Positions 1 to 8,129 of a stretch of 64,000 nt of DNA are shown piece after piece; the stretch's first letter is position 1; every line of letters begins with the position of its first letter. Source of the stretch: an uncultured Sphingomonadales bacterium (GTDB lineage Bacteria; Pseudomonadota; Alphaproteobacteria; Sphingomonadales; Sphingomonadaceae). Position numbers and translations under genes: made by a program. Below the pieces are notes generated by a model that had not been told where the DNA came from, did no database searches, and was given only the letters and a program-made list of their open reading frames with translations. The stretch covers positions 1 through 64,000 of the forward strand of contig CAIMDB010000001.1 in the NCBI GenBank assembly GCA_903839675.1. The letters run 5' to 3'.

Positions 1-27
1 CCATAAGACAGCCAACACTCTTTTCAT
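1..27 (-). CDS. 5' end of a gene leaving the window
   Basis: On the minus strand an ATG at 27-25 opens a frame reading MKRVLAVLW to the window edge. It is preceded by a clear ribosome binding site (AGGGAG, about 5 nt upstream) just after the stop of the TbpB-like lipoprotein at 49. The basic-then-hydrophobic start suggests a signal peptide, so an exported protein in the same operon is likely. Only nine codons are visible and no function can be assigned. Confidence 0.45.
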
Positions 28-48
28 GTTTTCTCCCTGGAGCAAGAT

Positions 49-1209
49 TTACGATAGTGAAAGATGGCGAATTGACAGCAGTGGCGTCTTCGAGTTCCCG
101 ATCCGTTCTGTTCGTCGCAGCCATAGAACTCCAAGGGCAAGACCTGCGAGCGTACCAAATAATGCACCAGCATCGTTTGCAAAGAATTCATCAGACGTGA
201 GACTGGTCATCGTGGCGTTGCCGGCAGGCACACCGTCGCGCCGACCAATGATTGTCCCGACCGCGATGTTGCCTGTCGAGTCGGCCGCATGGAAGGCCGC
301 GCCGACCTCTTGGGAGGCCGGTCCAAAGAAACGACCATTGATCTGACCGGAAAAATTCTGAAAATTATTGTATCGGAAAGTGCCGGAGAATGCGTTGGCG
401 GTCGACGAGAGACGCGCCTCGCTTGAAAAATACCCGTTGGGTGTTGGCCCGGCTGGGTTGGGAGCGGCCGTGTCCAACCGTCCATGCGTGATGACCGTCC
501 CCGAGGCAAAATCAACCTGCATTGTTCCGAGGCCGGTAATGCCCACGACGTTGTTGCTGACCGTCTCTGCCCCGATCAGGTCGATGGCGTAATGGCCAAG
601 GCCGGTGCGTGGCACACTCGCATCCGCAGTTTCAATGCCGTAGGAGAATGCGTCGATGGATCCACTGATTGCAGTGGCGCCGTCAATGGTCCTCTGGAAA
701 TATCCGCCACCGACAAATTCATACGTGAACCGGCCAGACGTGCCTGGTTTTGTGAGGGTCAGAGTATCGGTCGTCGTTCCGCTCGTCTTGGCGTAAACGC
801 TGACGGCGCTGTTGCTTTGTGCGGCATCGAGATTGGCCGGCAGAAATGTAACATTCCTCCCGCCTACAGTGATGGTGTATCCCCGTGTTGCGGCATCATA
901 AGCCGCCGTTAGCGATGCCGTGGATGCACTCGCTGTCTGTCCCACACCGGACTTTGGAAAATTCGCCGTTCCTGATGTCGCATCATTGGTGAAACTCTCA
1001 CTCGACGTCAGGTTCAGCAATGACGTGTTGGGAGGGGATGGCGGCGGCGGTGGCGGCGGCGGGGGAGGTGGCGGTGCAGGCGGCGGTGGAGAAACTGGCG
1101 GCGGGTTGATCGGATTGACACCCCCGCTCCCTCCGCCCCCACAGGCCGCAAGATTCGCGGCCAACGCCAATAAAGATGAACAAAACAATACCTTACGCAG
1201 ATTGCTCAC
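49..1209 (-). CDS. TbpB-like beta-barrel lipoprotein with polyproline linker
   Basis: A 386-aa exported protein. The signal peptide ends in a lipobox LAAC with Cys23, so it is probably lipidated. Residues 33-60 are a proline-rich linker including 12 consecutive prolines. The rest is a Thr/Ser/Gly-rich beta domain; near residues 270-310 it carries the pattern FSGxFxY...INGRFFGPxxxEVGAAF, typical of the transferrin-binding-protein-like (TbpB C-lobe) barrel found in many proteobacterial surface lipoproteins. Unusually, the C-terminus has a hydrophobic stretch (about 347-363) followed by Arg-Arg, resembling a sorting or membrane anchor rather than the end of a barrel. The start codon at 1209 fits the signal peptide. 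The ligand is unknown, and iron binding should not be assumed. The region is less GC-rich than the core genome. Confidence 0.72.
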   Translation of the reverse strand: MSNLRKVLFCSSLLALAANLAACGGGGSGGVNPINPPPVSPPPPAPPPPPPPPPPPPSPPNTSLLNLTSSESFTNDATSGTANFPKSGVGQTASASTASLTAAYDAATRGYTITVGGRNVTFLPANLDAAQSNSAVSVYAKTSGTTTDTLTLTKPGTSGRFTYEFVGGGYFQRTIDGATAISGSIDAFSYGIETADASVPRTGLGHYAIDLIGAETVSNNVVGITGLGTMQVDFASGTVITHGRLDTAAPNPAGPTPNGYFSSEARLSSTANAFSGTFRYNNFQNFSGQINGRFFGPASQEVGAAFHAADSTGNIAVGTIIGRRDGVPAGNATMTSLTSDEFFANDAGALFGTLAGLALGVLWLRRTERIGNSKTPLLSIRHLSLS

Positions 1210-1372
1210 GCCAAACGCTCCCCAACAAACTCCCTACATTTCTAACCAGCACAACTATACCGGCTTGTCAAAACTGCCTTCTGAAATTCACTTGGGAAAA
1301 TTTGCCTCGTGTTTCCTTGGGAATGGTTGCTCTACCAGTGGCAGCTCACTTGATAGCCAGGCGCATCACCTG

Positions 1373-1711
1373 TCAGACGCAATAGCGAACCAGCGCCTCG
1401 TAACTCGCCCGACAGTCATCGGCGATGCGCTGCTGATCGTCGCTCAACGCCGAACGCGCCGTCGGTGGGCCGAAGCGGTCGCTGTTCCACACGCCATCGC
1501 CCGGCATGAAGCCGCTGTCGAACACCGACGCCACCGCCTGCGCGCGCGGCGTGAGCACGCCGTTGACGTTGATCAGAATGTTCTCGTTACGCGGGTCGGG
1601 CGTGAAGTCTTGGGTGCCTTGGTCATTGCAACCAATTAGCCGATGGCTGTCTTCTTGCAAACTTTGCCGAACTATAACATATTCTGCAAATGAAATGGGC
1701 TCGACTCCCAA
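1373..1711 (-). pseudogene. truncated class IV aminotransferase remnant
   Basis: The minus-strand frame of 112 codons contains, from about 1615 down to 1487, the N-terminal signature of branched-chain/D-amino-acid (class IV, PLP fold IV) aminotransferases: DFTPDPRN, then ILINVNGVLTPRAQAV and FDSGFMPGDGVW. Homologues continue for another 230-250 residues. Here the similarity stops abruptly after GVW and an unrelated 37-codon tail follows, which I cannot place. The first 30 codons also look non-native and overlap the next plus-strand gene. I infer a decayed gene fragment, possibly fused to another remnant by a deletion. No Lys for PLP is present, so it cannot be active. Confidence 0.5.
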
Positions 1712-2349
1712 TTGTGTTAAGTAGCCTGCTCTTGGCCGCTACTTATTCTACACGTGTCACCGCTTGCAGCATGATGCAGGGCTATAAGGTGCCGACTACT
1801 CTCGAACTTGTTGCAGCCGCAGATGTCATTGTGTTGGCGCGAGTGGATGGGGAGATCAAGGCTTCTGGTGAATCCCGGATGGGAAAAATACATTTGAACC
1901 CTGAAAAGCTACTCTACGGCTCAGAACTACCAAAGACTGCCTTGACCTATCGCGGCTATCTCCAGACTCATGACATGATCCCGACGAACAGCGATCCCTA
2001 TGAATTGGAACAGGCAAACCCTGATGCTTTTTGGGGATTCTGCAATCGATATGTGTTTCGTAAGGATATGCTACTCCTCTTGTTCCTTCAGAAGCAGAAG
2101 GATGGCAGCTACGGTAACATCGACGCTTCTTTCGCGAGAACGCTTGAAGATGTCCCTGATGAAACAGCCCCATGGGTGCGAGCGGTCCAATTCTATGCAA
2201 CTGTTGCGCGCGAGCCCAAGGCAGTTCGCAAGCAAAAACTGCTCGATGAGCAGGCGAGACTGATCGCAACCGGAAACGCCACCGATGCGCTCATCGCAAA
2301 GGATATTACGCGTCAGATTAAGGGCAAGCGAACTCAGAACTACGACTGA
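1690..2349 (+). CDS. secreted protein of unknown function
   Basis: A 219-aa protein with an N-terminal signal peptide (Lys/Arg start, hydrophobic LPIVLSSLLLAA, cleavage near residue 25). A Cys directly follows the predicted cleavage region (VTAC), but the lipobox is poor, so lipidation is uncertain. The mature part begins CSMMQGYKVPTTLELVAAADVIVLARV, a layout seen in small exported proteins whose 'ADVIVLARV' segment starts an OB/TIMP-like beta domain; that fold assignment is only an inference. The C-terminus is helical and charged. Codon use is less GC-rich than in the core genes to the right. It stands alone, next to gene debris, and I do not recognise a function. Confidence 0.65.
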   Translation: MKWARLPIVLSSLLLAATYSTRVTACSMMQGYKVPTTLELVAAADVIVLARVDGEIKASGESRMGKIHLNPEKLLYGSELPKTALTYRGYLQTHDMIPTNSDPYELEQANPDAFWGFCNRYVFRKDMLLLLFLQKQKDGSYGNIDASFARTLEDVPDETAPWVRAVQFYATVAREPKAVRKQKLLDEQARLIATGNATDALIAKDITRQIKGKRTQNYD

Positions 2350-2379
2350 GCAGTTGGGTCGCCTGGCGGCACTCCTAAA

Positions 2380-3792
2380 CTAAAAATGCAACGCCTTCCC
2401 ATAAGCGCCCAGCACGCTTTCATGCATCATTTCGCTCAGCGTCGGGTGCGGGAAGACGGTCTGCATGAAGTCCTGCTCCACCAACTCGGCTTGCTTGCCG
2501 ATGGTGTAGCCCTGGATCAGTTCGGTGACTTCGGCGCCGATCATGTGCGCGCCGAGGAGTTCGCCGGTTGCCTCGTCGAACACCGTCTTGATGAAGCCTT
2601 CGGCCTCGCCCAGCGCGATCGCCTTGCCATTGCCGATGAAGGGGAATTTGCCGACGCGCACCTTATAGCCCGCATCTTTCGCCTTAGCTTCGGTTAGGCC
2701 GACGCTCGCGATCTGCGGGTGGCAATAGGTGCAGCCCGGGATGTTGAGCGGGTTCATGGCGTGCGGGTGGACATCCTTATTGCCTAGCGCCTGCGCGATG
2801 GCTTCCGCCGCGATCACGCCTTCATGGCTTGCCTTATGCGCCAGCCAGGGTGGGGCGGTGATGTCGCCAATCGCCCAGAGGCCGGGCACGTTGGTGCGGC
2901 ACATCGGATCGGTCTTCAGGAAGCCGCGATCGGTTTCGACCTTTAGCGCTTCCAGCCCGATATTCTCGGTATTGGGCACGATGCCGATAGCGACGATGCA
3001 GTGGGTGAAGTCCGCCTTGGAGACGTTGCCGTCCTTGGCCTTGATCTCGGCGGTGACACCGGTCGCGCTTGCCTTCAGACTGTTGACGCCCGCGCCGGTC
3101 ATGATGGTCATACCTTGCTTGGTCAGCGCCTTTTCAAGGAAGTCGGAAACCTCGGCGTCTTCGACGGGCACGATGCGGTCGAGCATCTCGACGACGGTCA
3201 CCTCGGCGCCCATGTCATTGTAGAAGCTTGCAAACTCAATGCCGATCGCGCCGGAGCCGATGACGAGCAGCTTCTTCGGCATTTCGGGCGGCACCATCGC
3301 GTGGCGATAGGTCCAGATGCGCTTCCCATCGGCAGGCGCAAAAGGCAGGTCGCGCGCCCGCGCGCCGGTGGCGAGGATGATGTGCTTGGCGGTCAGCTCT
3401 TCGGTCTTGCCATCCTTGGTGACCGAGAGTTTGTTGGCGGAGAGCAGCTTGCCGTCGCCCATATGGACGGTGATCTTGTTCTTCTTCATCAGGTGCGTGA
3501 CGCCCTGATTGAGCTGCTTGGCCACCCCGCGTGAGCGCTTCACCACCGCATCGATGTCCGCGCTGATATTGGCCGCCGTCAGGCCGTAATCGCCGGCATG
3601 CTGCATATAATGGAAGATCTCCGCCGAGCGCAGCAGCGCCTTGGTTGGGATACAACCCCAGTTAAGGCAGATGCCGCCCAGATTTTCCCGCTCCACAATC
3701 GCGGTCTTCAGGCCCAACTGTGCGGCACGAATGGCGGCGACATAGCCGCCGGGCCCGGAACCGAGGACGATGAGATCATAAGTTTCAGTCAA
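2380..3792 (-). CDS. lpdA: dihydrolipoyl dehydrogenase (E3)
   Basis: FAD- and NAD-dependent enzyme (EC 1.8.1.4) that reoxidises dihydrolipoyl groups of 2-oxoacid dehydrogenase complexes. The 470-aa product has the FAD-binding GSGPGG at 11-16, the redox disulfide in GGICLNWGC (Cys42, Cys47), an NAD-binding Rossmann motif (GSGAIGIEFA), and the C-terminal HPTLSE with the catalytic His449-Glu454 pair. I start it at the TTG at 3792, which has GGAG 7 nt upstream and gives the usual family length. An upstream in-frame ATG at 3912 would prepend 40 residues read from a repeat. It lies downstream of aceF and a thioesterase on the same strand, so it is probably the E3 of the pyruvate dehydrogenase operon. 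Confidence 0.96.
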   Translation of the reverse strand: MTETYDLIVLGSGPGGYVAAIRAAQLGLKTAIVERENLGGICLNWGCIPTKALLRSAEIFHYMQHAGDYGLTAANISADIDAVVKRSRGVAKQLNQGVTHLMKKNKITVHMGDGKLLSANKLSVTKDGKTEELTAKHIILATGARARDLPFAPADGKRIWTYRHAMVPPEMPKKLLVIGSGAIGIEFASFYNDMGAEVTVVEMLDRIVPVEDAEVSDFLEKALTKQGMTIMTGAGVNSLKASATGVTAEIKAKDGNVSKADFTHCIVAIGIVPNTENIGLEALKVETDRGFLKTDPMCRTNVPGLWAIGDITAPPWLAHKASHEGVIAAEAIAQALGNKDVHPHAMNPLNIPGCTYCHPQIASVGLTEAKAKDAGYKVRVGKFPFIGNGKAIALGEAEGFIKTVFDEATGELLGAHMIGAEVTELIQGYTIGKQAELVEQDFMQTVFPHPTLSEMMHESVLGAYGKALHF

Positions 3793-3922
3793 TGTTCGCT
3801 CCGTTGCACACCTCTCCCCTTGAGGGAGAGGGAGGGGCCCATTGCGCAGCAATGGGAGAGGGGTTTCTGGCCGCAGGACCGCCCGAGCCGGAACCGCACA
3901 AGATAAGGTCATAATCAGACAT
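3785..3922 (-). CDS. 45-codon leader frame overlapping the lpdA start
   Basis: From an ATG at 3922 the frame reads MSDYDLILCGSGSGG, which is strikingly like the true start of LpdA (TETYDLIVLGSGPGG), then runs through a palindromic repeat. It ends at TGA 3787-3785, overlapping the lpdA TTG start by 8 nt. It has AAGGA upstream. It looks like an older or paralogous flavoprotein 5' end cut off by repeat insertion. It may still be translated and couple translation into lpdA. It is not expected to have an enzymatic function. Confidence 0.4.
   Translation of the reverse strand: MSDYDLILCGSGSGGPAARNPSPIAAQWAPPSPSRGEVCNGANID
3811..3864. repeat. composite palindromic repeat in the lpdA leader
   Basis: Two nested hairpins: CCTCTCCC (3811-3818) pairs with GGGAGAGG (3824-3831), and CCCATTG (3838-3844) pairs with CAATGGG (3850-3856). 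The outer CCTCTCCCC also pairs with GAGAGGGG at the far end. The structure looks like a dispersed intergenic repeat. It sits between two similar flavoprotein start sequences. Confidence 0.65.
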
Positions 3923-3938
3923 GGGGAGGTCCTTATTC

Positions 3939-4301
3939 TTAGTCAGGCGTGCAGGGCCGAGGGCGGTTGGCATCATCGACAGCGACAAAGGTGAAGCGCC
4001 CTGTGGCAACTGTTTCGACGAAATCACCGTCCCGTTCCCGCCGGTCCGCACGGGCGGAAATCGTCATGGACGTTGTGCCGGTCTTTTCCATCGTGGTGAA
4101 GACGGAGAGTTCATCGCCCATCACAGCCCCCGCTGGAAAGCGCATCTCGTCTGCTGCCACAAGAATGGCGCGGCCTTTGCTGTGCCGCGAGGCGCGCGAT
4201 GCCGCGCCGAGCGCCATCTGGCTGATGATCCAGCCGCCAAACGCGCCGCCATAGGGGTTGGTGTCCGTCGGCATGATCGTGACACGGATGTCAGGCGTCA
4301 T
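3939..4301 (-). CDS. hotdog-fold acyl-CoA thioesterase (YciA-like)
   Basis: A 120-aa single hotdog domain. It begins with IRVTIMPTDTNPYGGAFGGWIISQMALGA, the family signature in which the Asp/Asn of the TNPYGxxFGG loop lies at the active site of YciA/acyl-CoA hydrolases (EC 3.1.2.20). Later elements AADEMRFPAGAVMGDELSVF and the Thr-Ser-rich strand TGTTSMTISARA also fit. It lies between aceF and lpdA on the same strand, in line with an acyl-CoA-related role near pyruvate dehydrogenase. Its substrate cannot be told. The length matches compact family members of 120-135 aa. Confidence 0.85.
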   Translation of the reverse strand: MTPDIRVTIMPTDTNPYGGAFGGWIISQMALGAASRASRHSKGRAILVAADEMRFPAGAVMGDELSVFTTMEKTGTTSMTISARADRRERDGDFVETVATGRFTFVAVDDANRPRPCTPD

Positions 4302-4334
4302 GGTCGTAAATCCGTGTTCGCAGCGGCGTGCTGG

Positions 4335-5627
4335 TCAAGCCACCAGCCCCAGCGGCTTTTCGCACAGTTCGCGGAAGGTCTTCATCAGCTGGGCGCCGTC
4401 GGCGCCGTCAATGGCGCGGTGGTCAAAGCTGCCGGTGGCCGACATGATGGTCGCGATCTGCAGGCTGTCATCAATGACGAAGGGCCGCTTCTCGCCGGCA
4501 CCAATGGCCATGATCATGGCCTGGGGCGGGTTGATGACGGCGTCGAACTGCTTGATGCCGTACATGCCCATGTTGGAGAGGCTGGCGGTGCCGCCCTGAT
4601 ATTCCTGCGGCTGCAATTTGCCGTCCTTGGCACGGGCGGCGAGGCTCGCCATCTCGGTTGAGATGGCGCTGATGGTTTTGCTGTCCGCGCCAGTGATGAT
4701 CGGGGTGATCAGGCCGTTGGGCACAGAGACAGCCACCGAAATATCGGCGCGCTTATATTCGATCAGCGTGTCACCGGCGAAGCTGACATTGCACTTGGGC
4801 ACCTGCACGAGCGCAAGGCCAAGCGCCTTGATCAGCATATCGTTGACCGACAGCTTCACGCCGCGGCTTTCGAGGCTGGCGTTGAGTTCGGTGCGCAGCT
4901 TGAGCAGCGCATCCAGACGGACATCGACGGTCAGGTAGATGTGCGGCACCTGCTGCTTGCTCTCGGTCAGGCGGCGCGCAATCGTCTTGCGCATGTTGGA
5001 CAGTTTGATGACCTCATGCGGGGTTGCGATGTCGCCAAGCTGAGCCGGCGCGGGGGCAGGTGCAGCGGGAGCGGGCTTTGAGACAGAAGCGACAGGCGTG
5101 CTGGCGGCGACCACCGGTGCGGTGCCCGCTTGCGCGGCTTCAACATCGGCCTTGATGATGCGGCCATTGGGGCCAGAGCCTGCAAGGCCGGCCAGATCCA
5201 AACCGCGTTGTTCGGCAATCCGCTTGGCGAGGGGGGAGGCAATGATGCGGTCGTCTTTCACCGGGACCGTTTGTCCTGCGCTTGTCGAAGGACTGTCGCT
5301 CTGTGCGACCGGCGCTGGGGCGGCCCTAGGTTGTGCTGCCGGGGCAGGCGCCGCCGCCTTTGGTGCCGCCGGTGCCGCAGCTTCGTCTTCGCCCTGAATG
5401 AGCGCAATCACGGTGCCGACTTTCACGCCATCGGTACCTTCGGCCACCAGGATCTTGCCCACCACGCCTTCATCAATGGCTTCGAATTCCATCGTTGCCT
5501 TGTCAGTTTCGATCTCGGCGAGAATATCGCCCGAGGTGACTGTATCGCCTTCTTTCACCAGCCATTTGGCAAGGGTGCCTTCCTCCATTGTCGGCGAAAG
5601 GGCGGGCATCTTCAGTTCGATTGGCAT
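4335..5627 (-). CDS. pdhC: pyruvate dehydrogenase E2, dihydrolipoamide acetyltransferase
   Basis: E2 core of the pyruvate dehydrogenase complex (EC 2.3.1.12), 430 aa. The lipoyl domain (1-80) carries the lipoylated Lys43 in ETDKATME. An Ala/Pro linker (81-125) follows, then the peripheral subunit-binding domain at 127-163 ([10 protein letters not shown]...[12 protein letters not shown]), then the catalytic domain ending with DHRAIDG (His403, Asp407). It also begins with the canonical [17 protein letters not shown]. The linker contains residues 110-121, encoded by a dispersed palindromic DNA repeat. The gene heads a minus-strand run with a thioesterase and lpdA. The E1 genes are not in this window. 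The symbol aceF is used for the same gene in other species. Confidence 0.96.
   Translation of the reverse strand: MPIELKMPALSPTMEEGTLAKWLVKEGDTVTSGDILAEIETDKATMEFEAIDEGVVGKILVAEGTDGVKVGTVIALIQGEDEAAAPAAPKAAAPAPAAQPRAAPAPVAQSDSPSTSAGQTVPVKDDRIIASPLAKRIAEQRGLDLAGLAGSGPNGRIIKADVEAAQAGTAPVVAASTPVASVSKPAPAAPAPAPAQLGDIATPHEVIKLSNMRKTIARRLTESKQQVPHIYLTVDVRLDALLKLRTELNASLESRGVKLSVNDMLIKALGLALVQVPKCNVSFAGDTLIEYKRADISVAVSVPNGLITPIITGADSKTISAISTEMASLAARAKDGKLQPQEYQGGTASLSNMGMYGIKQFDAVINPPQAMIMAIGAGEKRPFVIDDSLQIATIMSATGSFDHRAIDGADGAQLMKTFRELCEKPLGLVA
5267..5300. repeat. palindromic repeat embedded in the pdhC linker
   Basis: The 34-nt stretch contains the core CTTGTCGAAGGACTG with flanks like those of the arms at 60382-60470. 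It lies wholly inside the pdhC reading frame and is translated as [12 protein letters not shown] (residues 110-121) of the flexible linker. It is in frame, so the insertion did not break the protein. Confidence 0.7.
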
Positions 5628-5759
5628 GTATCGGTCTACCTCTGGGCAGGTCGTTGTGAATTGGTCGGCGAATCCCTAGCGTCCGCGCGCGGCTTGCGCC
5701 AGCCCGAGGAATGGCGCAACTTGCACGCATTCGATTTCAATTGGGAGGGGTCGCGCCCC

Positions 5760-6215
5760 ATGCGCATATATCTGGTTGTGGTGGACGAGACCGAAGAAGC
5801 GGAAATCGCCCTGCGTTTCGCCGCCCGGCGTGCGGCCAAAACGGGCGGCGGGGTTGAAATTCTGACGATTTCCGAGCCTGAGGAATTCGTCGCCTGGGGG
5901 GCTGTTCAGGCCACCATTCAGGCCGAAGCAGAGGAGCGCGCACAAGATGTCGCCAACCGGGCGCTGGATATGCTGGGCGATGAAAAAGGCGTTCTGCCCC
6001 GCATCGTCGTCAAGCATGGCGAGCCCGTGGCGATGATCATGGAAGCGATTGCGGAAAATCCTGATGTTGCCGCCCTTGTTCTGGGCGCTGCCAAAGGCGG
6101 TGTGCCGGGGCCACTTGTCGCGCACTTTGCCGGGCCGGAAGCGGGCAATCTGCCCGTCCCGCTGATGGTGATCCCCGGATCATTGAGTCGTGAGGCGCTT
6201 GACCGGCTGAGCTGA
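5760..6215 (+). CDS. universal stress protein family protein
   Basis: A 151-aa single UspA-type alpha/beta domain: MRIYLVVVDETEEAEIALRFAARRA forms strand 1 and helix 1, and a late stretch VLGAAKGGVPGPLVAHF...VPLMVIPGS corresponds to the nucleotide-binding loop region, with a G-x2-G-x9-like pattern that is only partly conserved. ATP binding is therefore possible but uncertain. The ATG at 5760 has GGGAGG about 10 nt upstream. A longer open frame begins at 5130, but its first 210 codons are antisense to pdhC. The gene is divergent from pdhC, sharing the 130-bp region 5628-5759 as promoter space. Role: a cytoplasmic stress-response protein by family. Confidence 0.85.
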   Translation: MRIYLVVVDETEEAEIALRFAARRAAKTGGGVEILTISEPEEFVAWGAVQATIQAEAEERAQDVANRALDMLGDEKGVLPRIVVKHGEPVAMIMEAIAENPDVAALVLGAAKGGVPGPLVAHFAGPEAGNLPVPLMVIPGSLSREALDRLS

Positions 6216-6251
6216 CCTGCGTGACAGCCCGGCCGGTCGTGCCCCACCCTA

Positions 6252-7505
6252 TCAGCGATAGACGACCCTGCAGACGCAGGTCGGCTTCTTCGCTGGCCGA
6301 ACAGCGACGCGCGTGCGCTTCGGTGTAACACGTGCGCGTGTCGGTGCTGGTGCCTGGACATATTCGGTCACATATTCAGTCGTCGTCGTCGTGGTGACGA
6401 CCGGCTGGCTCTGGATGGTGATGGATGTCACGCCAGGGCCGACATTGATTACGCGCGCATTGCCGTTGGTGACATAATCGCCGCCAGCGACATCGCTTCC
6501 GCCCAAGATTTCGCCACCGTCCGTGACATAGTCTCCGTCGGTGACATAGTCTTCGGCGGCAACCGGCGCCGGTGCGACGGCAGGAGACACGCGGCTGCGC
6601 GTTCCGCCATTTTGATCCGTCCAATGGGCGCCATCATCATATTCGCCGTTATACGTGCCTTCGTAAACGCGACCGCTTTGGTCGGTCCAGCGCCCGTCCC
6701 AGCGTCCGCGCCATTGGCCGTCGGATGTCACGCGGTCGTTTGGCACGTCATAGTCATAGCCATAATCGATGTCGCGTGATGGACGCGCATCCCGGTACAC
6801 GCGTTCCCGCGCGGGCCGACGATTTCTGGACGCTTCTGTGACCGCCACGCTGGCCAATGCGCCAAGGCCGCCGCCGATCAGCGCGCCTGCGCCGCGATTT
6901 CCGCGACCGGCAATAACCGTGCCGAGGATAGCCCCTGCCGAGCCACCGACAACAGCACCGAGAGCCGCAGTTCCAAGGCCGGCAAGCACTTTGTTGCGCC
7001 GCCGGGGCGCTTCAGCGGAGCCATAGCCGTCGGGATAGGCGCCATAATCGTAATTGGCATCGTCATAAGTGCGGCTGCGGGTGGCGTTGCGATCCCAGTT
7101 GTAGTTGGGAACGTAATCCACCACGCGGCCGTAACGGTCGGTCATCACGGCATCGTCATAATAACGCGACCAGCCATAGCCGGCTGATGGCGCCGCAAAG
7201 CCGTAGGTTGACCAATTGCCGACATAGAAGCTCGGGCTCACCCAATAGCTGGGCAGCACATAGCCACGATAGGGGCGACGATAGGCGGACCAGCCACCCG
7301 GCGCCTGCCATCCGCCAACCCAGCGGCCCTGATACTTCTGCCCGAAGTTGTGGCCCATGGTCGGCTTCATGTTCATGCGGGAGATCATCGGACGGCCCGG
7401 CGTGTGCCGGTAGAAGCCCCCTTTGCCCATCGATTCGCCCGCCATTGCGGAGGTGGAGGTCAGGGCTGTGGCCAGCGCAAGTGCCGGAATTAAAAAGCGT
7501 CGCAT
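6252..7505 (-). CDS. secreted RcnB-like protein with glycine-zipper segment
   Basis: A 417-aa exported protein. The signal peptide (MRRFLIPALALATALTSTSAMA) ends near residue 22. A Tyr/Trp/Arg-rich region with SRYYDDAVMTDRYGRVVDYVPNYNW matches the RcnB family pattern (RYYDD..L.D...GRVVD). It is followed by a glycine-zipper transmembrane-like segment (GLGTAALGAVVGGSAGAILG...GALIGGGLGA), then further Tyr/Asp-rich repeats (TDGDYVTDGGEIL) and a basic Cys-containing end (CVCRVVY). The start at 7505 has GGGGAG upstream. RcnB proteins are periplasmic and linked to nickel/cobalt homeostasis in enterics. Many alphaproteobacterial paralogues have no known role, so metal handling here is only possible. 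Confidence 0.75.
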   Translation of the reverse strand: MRRFLIPALALATALTSTSAMAGESMGKGGFYRHTPGRPMISRMNMKPTMGHNFGQKYQGRWVGGWQAPGGWSAYRRPYRGYVLPSYWVSPSFYVGNWSTYGFAAPSAGYGWSRYYDDAVMTDRYGRVVDYVPNYNWDRNATRSRTYDDANYDYGAYPDGYGSAEAPRRRNKVLAGLGTAALGAVVGGSAGAILGTVIAGRGNRGAGALIGGGLGALASVAVTEASRNRRPARERVYRDARPSRDIDYGYDYDVPNDRVTSDGQWRGRWDGRWTDQSGRVYEGTYNGEYDDGAHWTDQNGGTRSRVSPAVAPAPVAAEDYVTDGDYVTDGGEILGGSDVAGGDYVTNGNARVINVGPGVTSITIQSQPVVTTTTTTEYVTEYVQAPAPTRARVTPKRTRVAVRPAKKPTCVCRVVYR

Positions 7506-7643
7506 CGTTAACGGCTCCCCGTGTACTCGGTCTTGCACGACGTGATTACCAGTGCAGGACCCTATCAAATCGAGCCATATTTAACATTATTGCAACCATA
7601 TTGCCACGAACCGATTCCTTAGCTTTTGTCCCGATTCAGGACT

Positions 7644-8129
7644 TTAAAGGGCGATGCGCGGCGCGATCAGCGCGCAGATTGCCTCCATTCCGGCTTGATC
7701 TTCGGCATCGAAGCGGGCGGGGTGCGGGCTATCCAGATCGAGAACGGCGAGCAGCTTGTCATTGTGGACGATCGGCACAACGAGTTCTGATTGAGAGGCC
7801 GCGTCGCATGCGATGTGACCGGGAAAGGCATGGACGTCTTCAATGCGCTGTGTCTCCAGCGTTGCCGCCGCAGCTCCGCAAACGCCTTTGCCGATGGCAA
7901 TGCGGATGCAGGCGGCTTTGCCCTGGAACGGCCCGAGGACCAGTTCGCTGTCGACCATCCGGTAGAAGCCAGACCAGTTGAGGCCGGGCACATGTTCCCA
8001 GATGAGGGCGGCGACATTGGCCATATTGGCGACGGCGTCCGGCTCATCCGACGTGATCGCGTCGACCGCTGCCATCAGATCACGATACAGGTCGGCCTTG
8101 GTGCCCTGGGCGATATCGAATGTGTACAT
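7644..8129 (-). CDS. msrC: free methionine-(R)-sulfoxide reductase (GAF domain)
   Basis: A 161-aa GAF-fold enzyme of the fRMsr/YebR family (EC 1.8.4.14), which reduces free Met-R-sulfoxide. The three conserved cysteines are present: Cys74 (KAACIRIAIG), Cys84 (GKGVCGAAA) and Cys108 (GHIACDAAS). The family motifs NWSGFY and SELVVPI are also present. The ATG at 8129 is preceded by the arfB stop in the arrangement TGATG, so the two are translationally coupled. The longer frame to 8261 reads backwards through arfB and is not used. It closes a minus-strand run of rluA-like, arfB and msrC, a translation and protein-repair grouping. Confidence 0.92.
   Translation of the reverse strand: MYTFDIAQGTKADLYRDLMAAVDAITSDEPDAVANMANVAALIWEHVPGLNWSGFYRMVDSELVLGPFQGKAACIRIAIGKGVCGAAAATLETQRIEDVHAFPGHIACDAASQSELVVPIVHNDKLLAVLDLDSPHPARFDAEDQAGMEAICALIAPRIAL

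Noticed and set aside
920-1639. A 239-codon plus-strand open frame with a polyglycine run
   Set aside because: It is antisense to the lipoprotein gene and its glycine tract mirrors the polyproline of that gene.
3793-3912. An upstream in-frame ATG that would lengthen LpdA by 40 residues
   Set aside because: The extra residues are read from a palindromic repeat; TTG 3792 has the better ribosome binding site and family length.
5130-5759. A long N-terminal extension of the universal stress protein
   Set aside because: It runs antisense through pdhC; the Usp domain and its ribosome binding site start at 5760.
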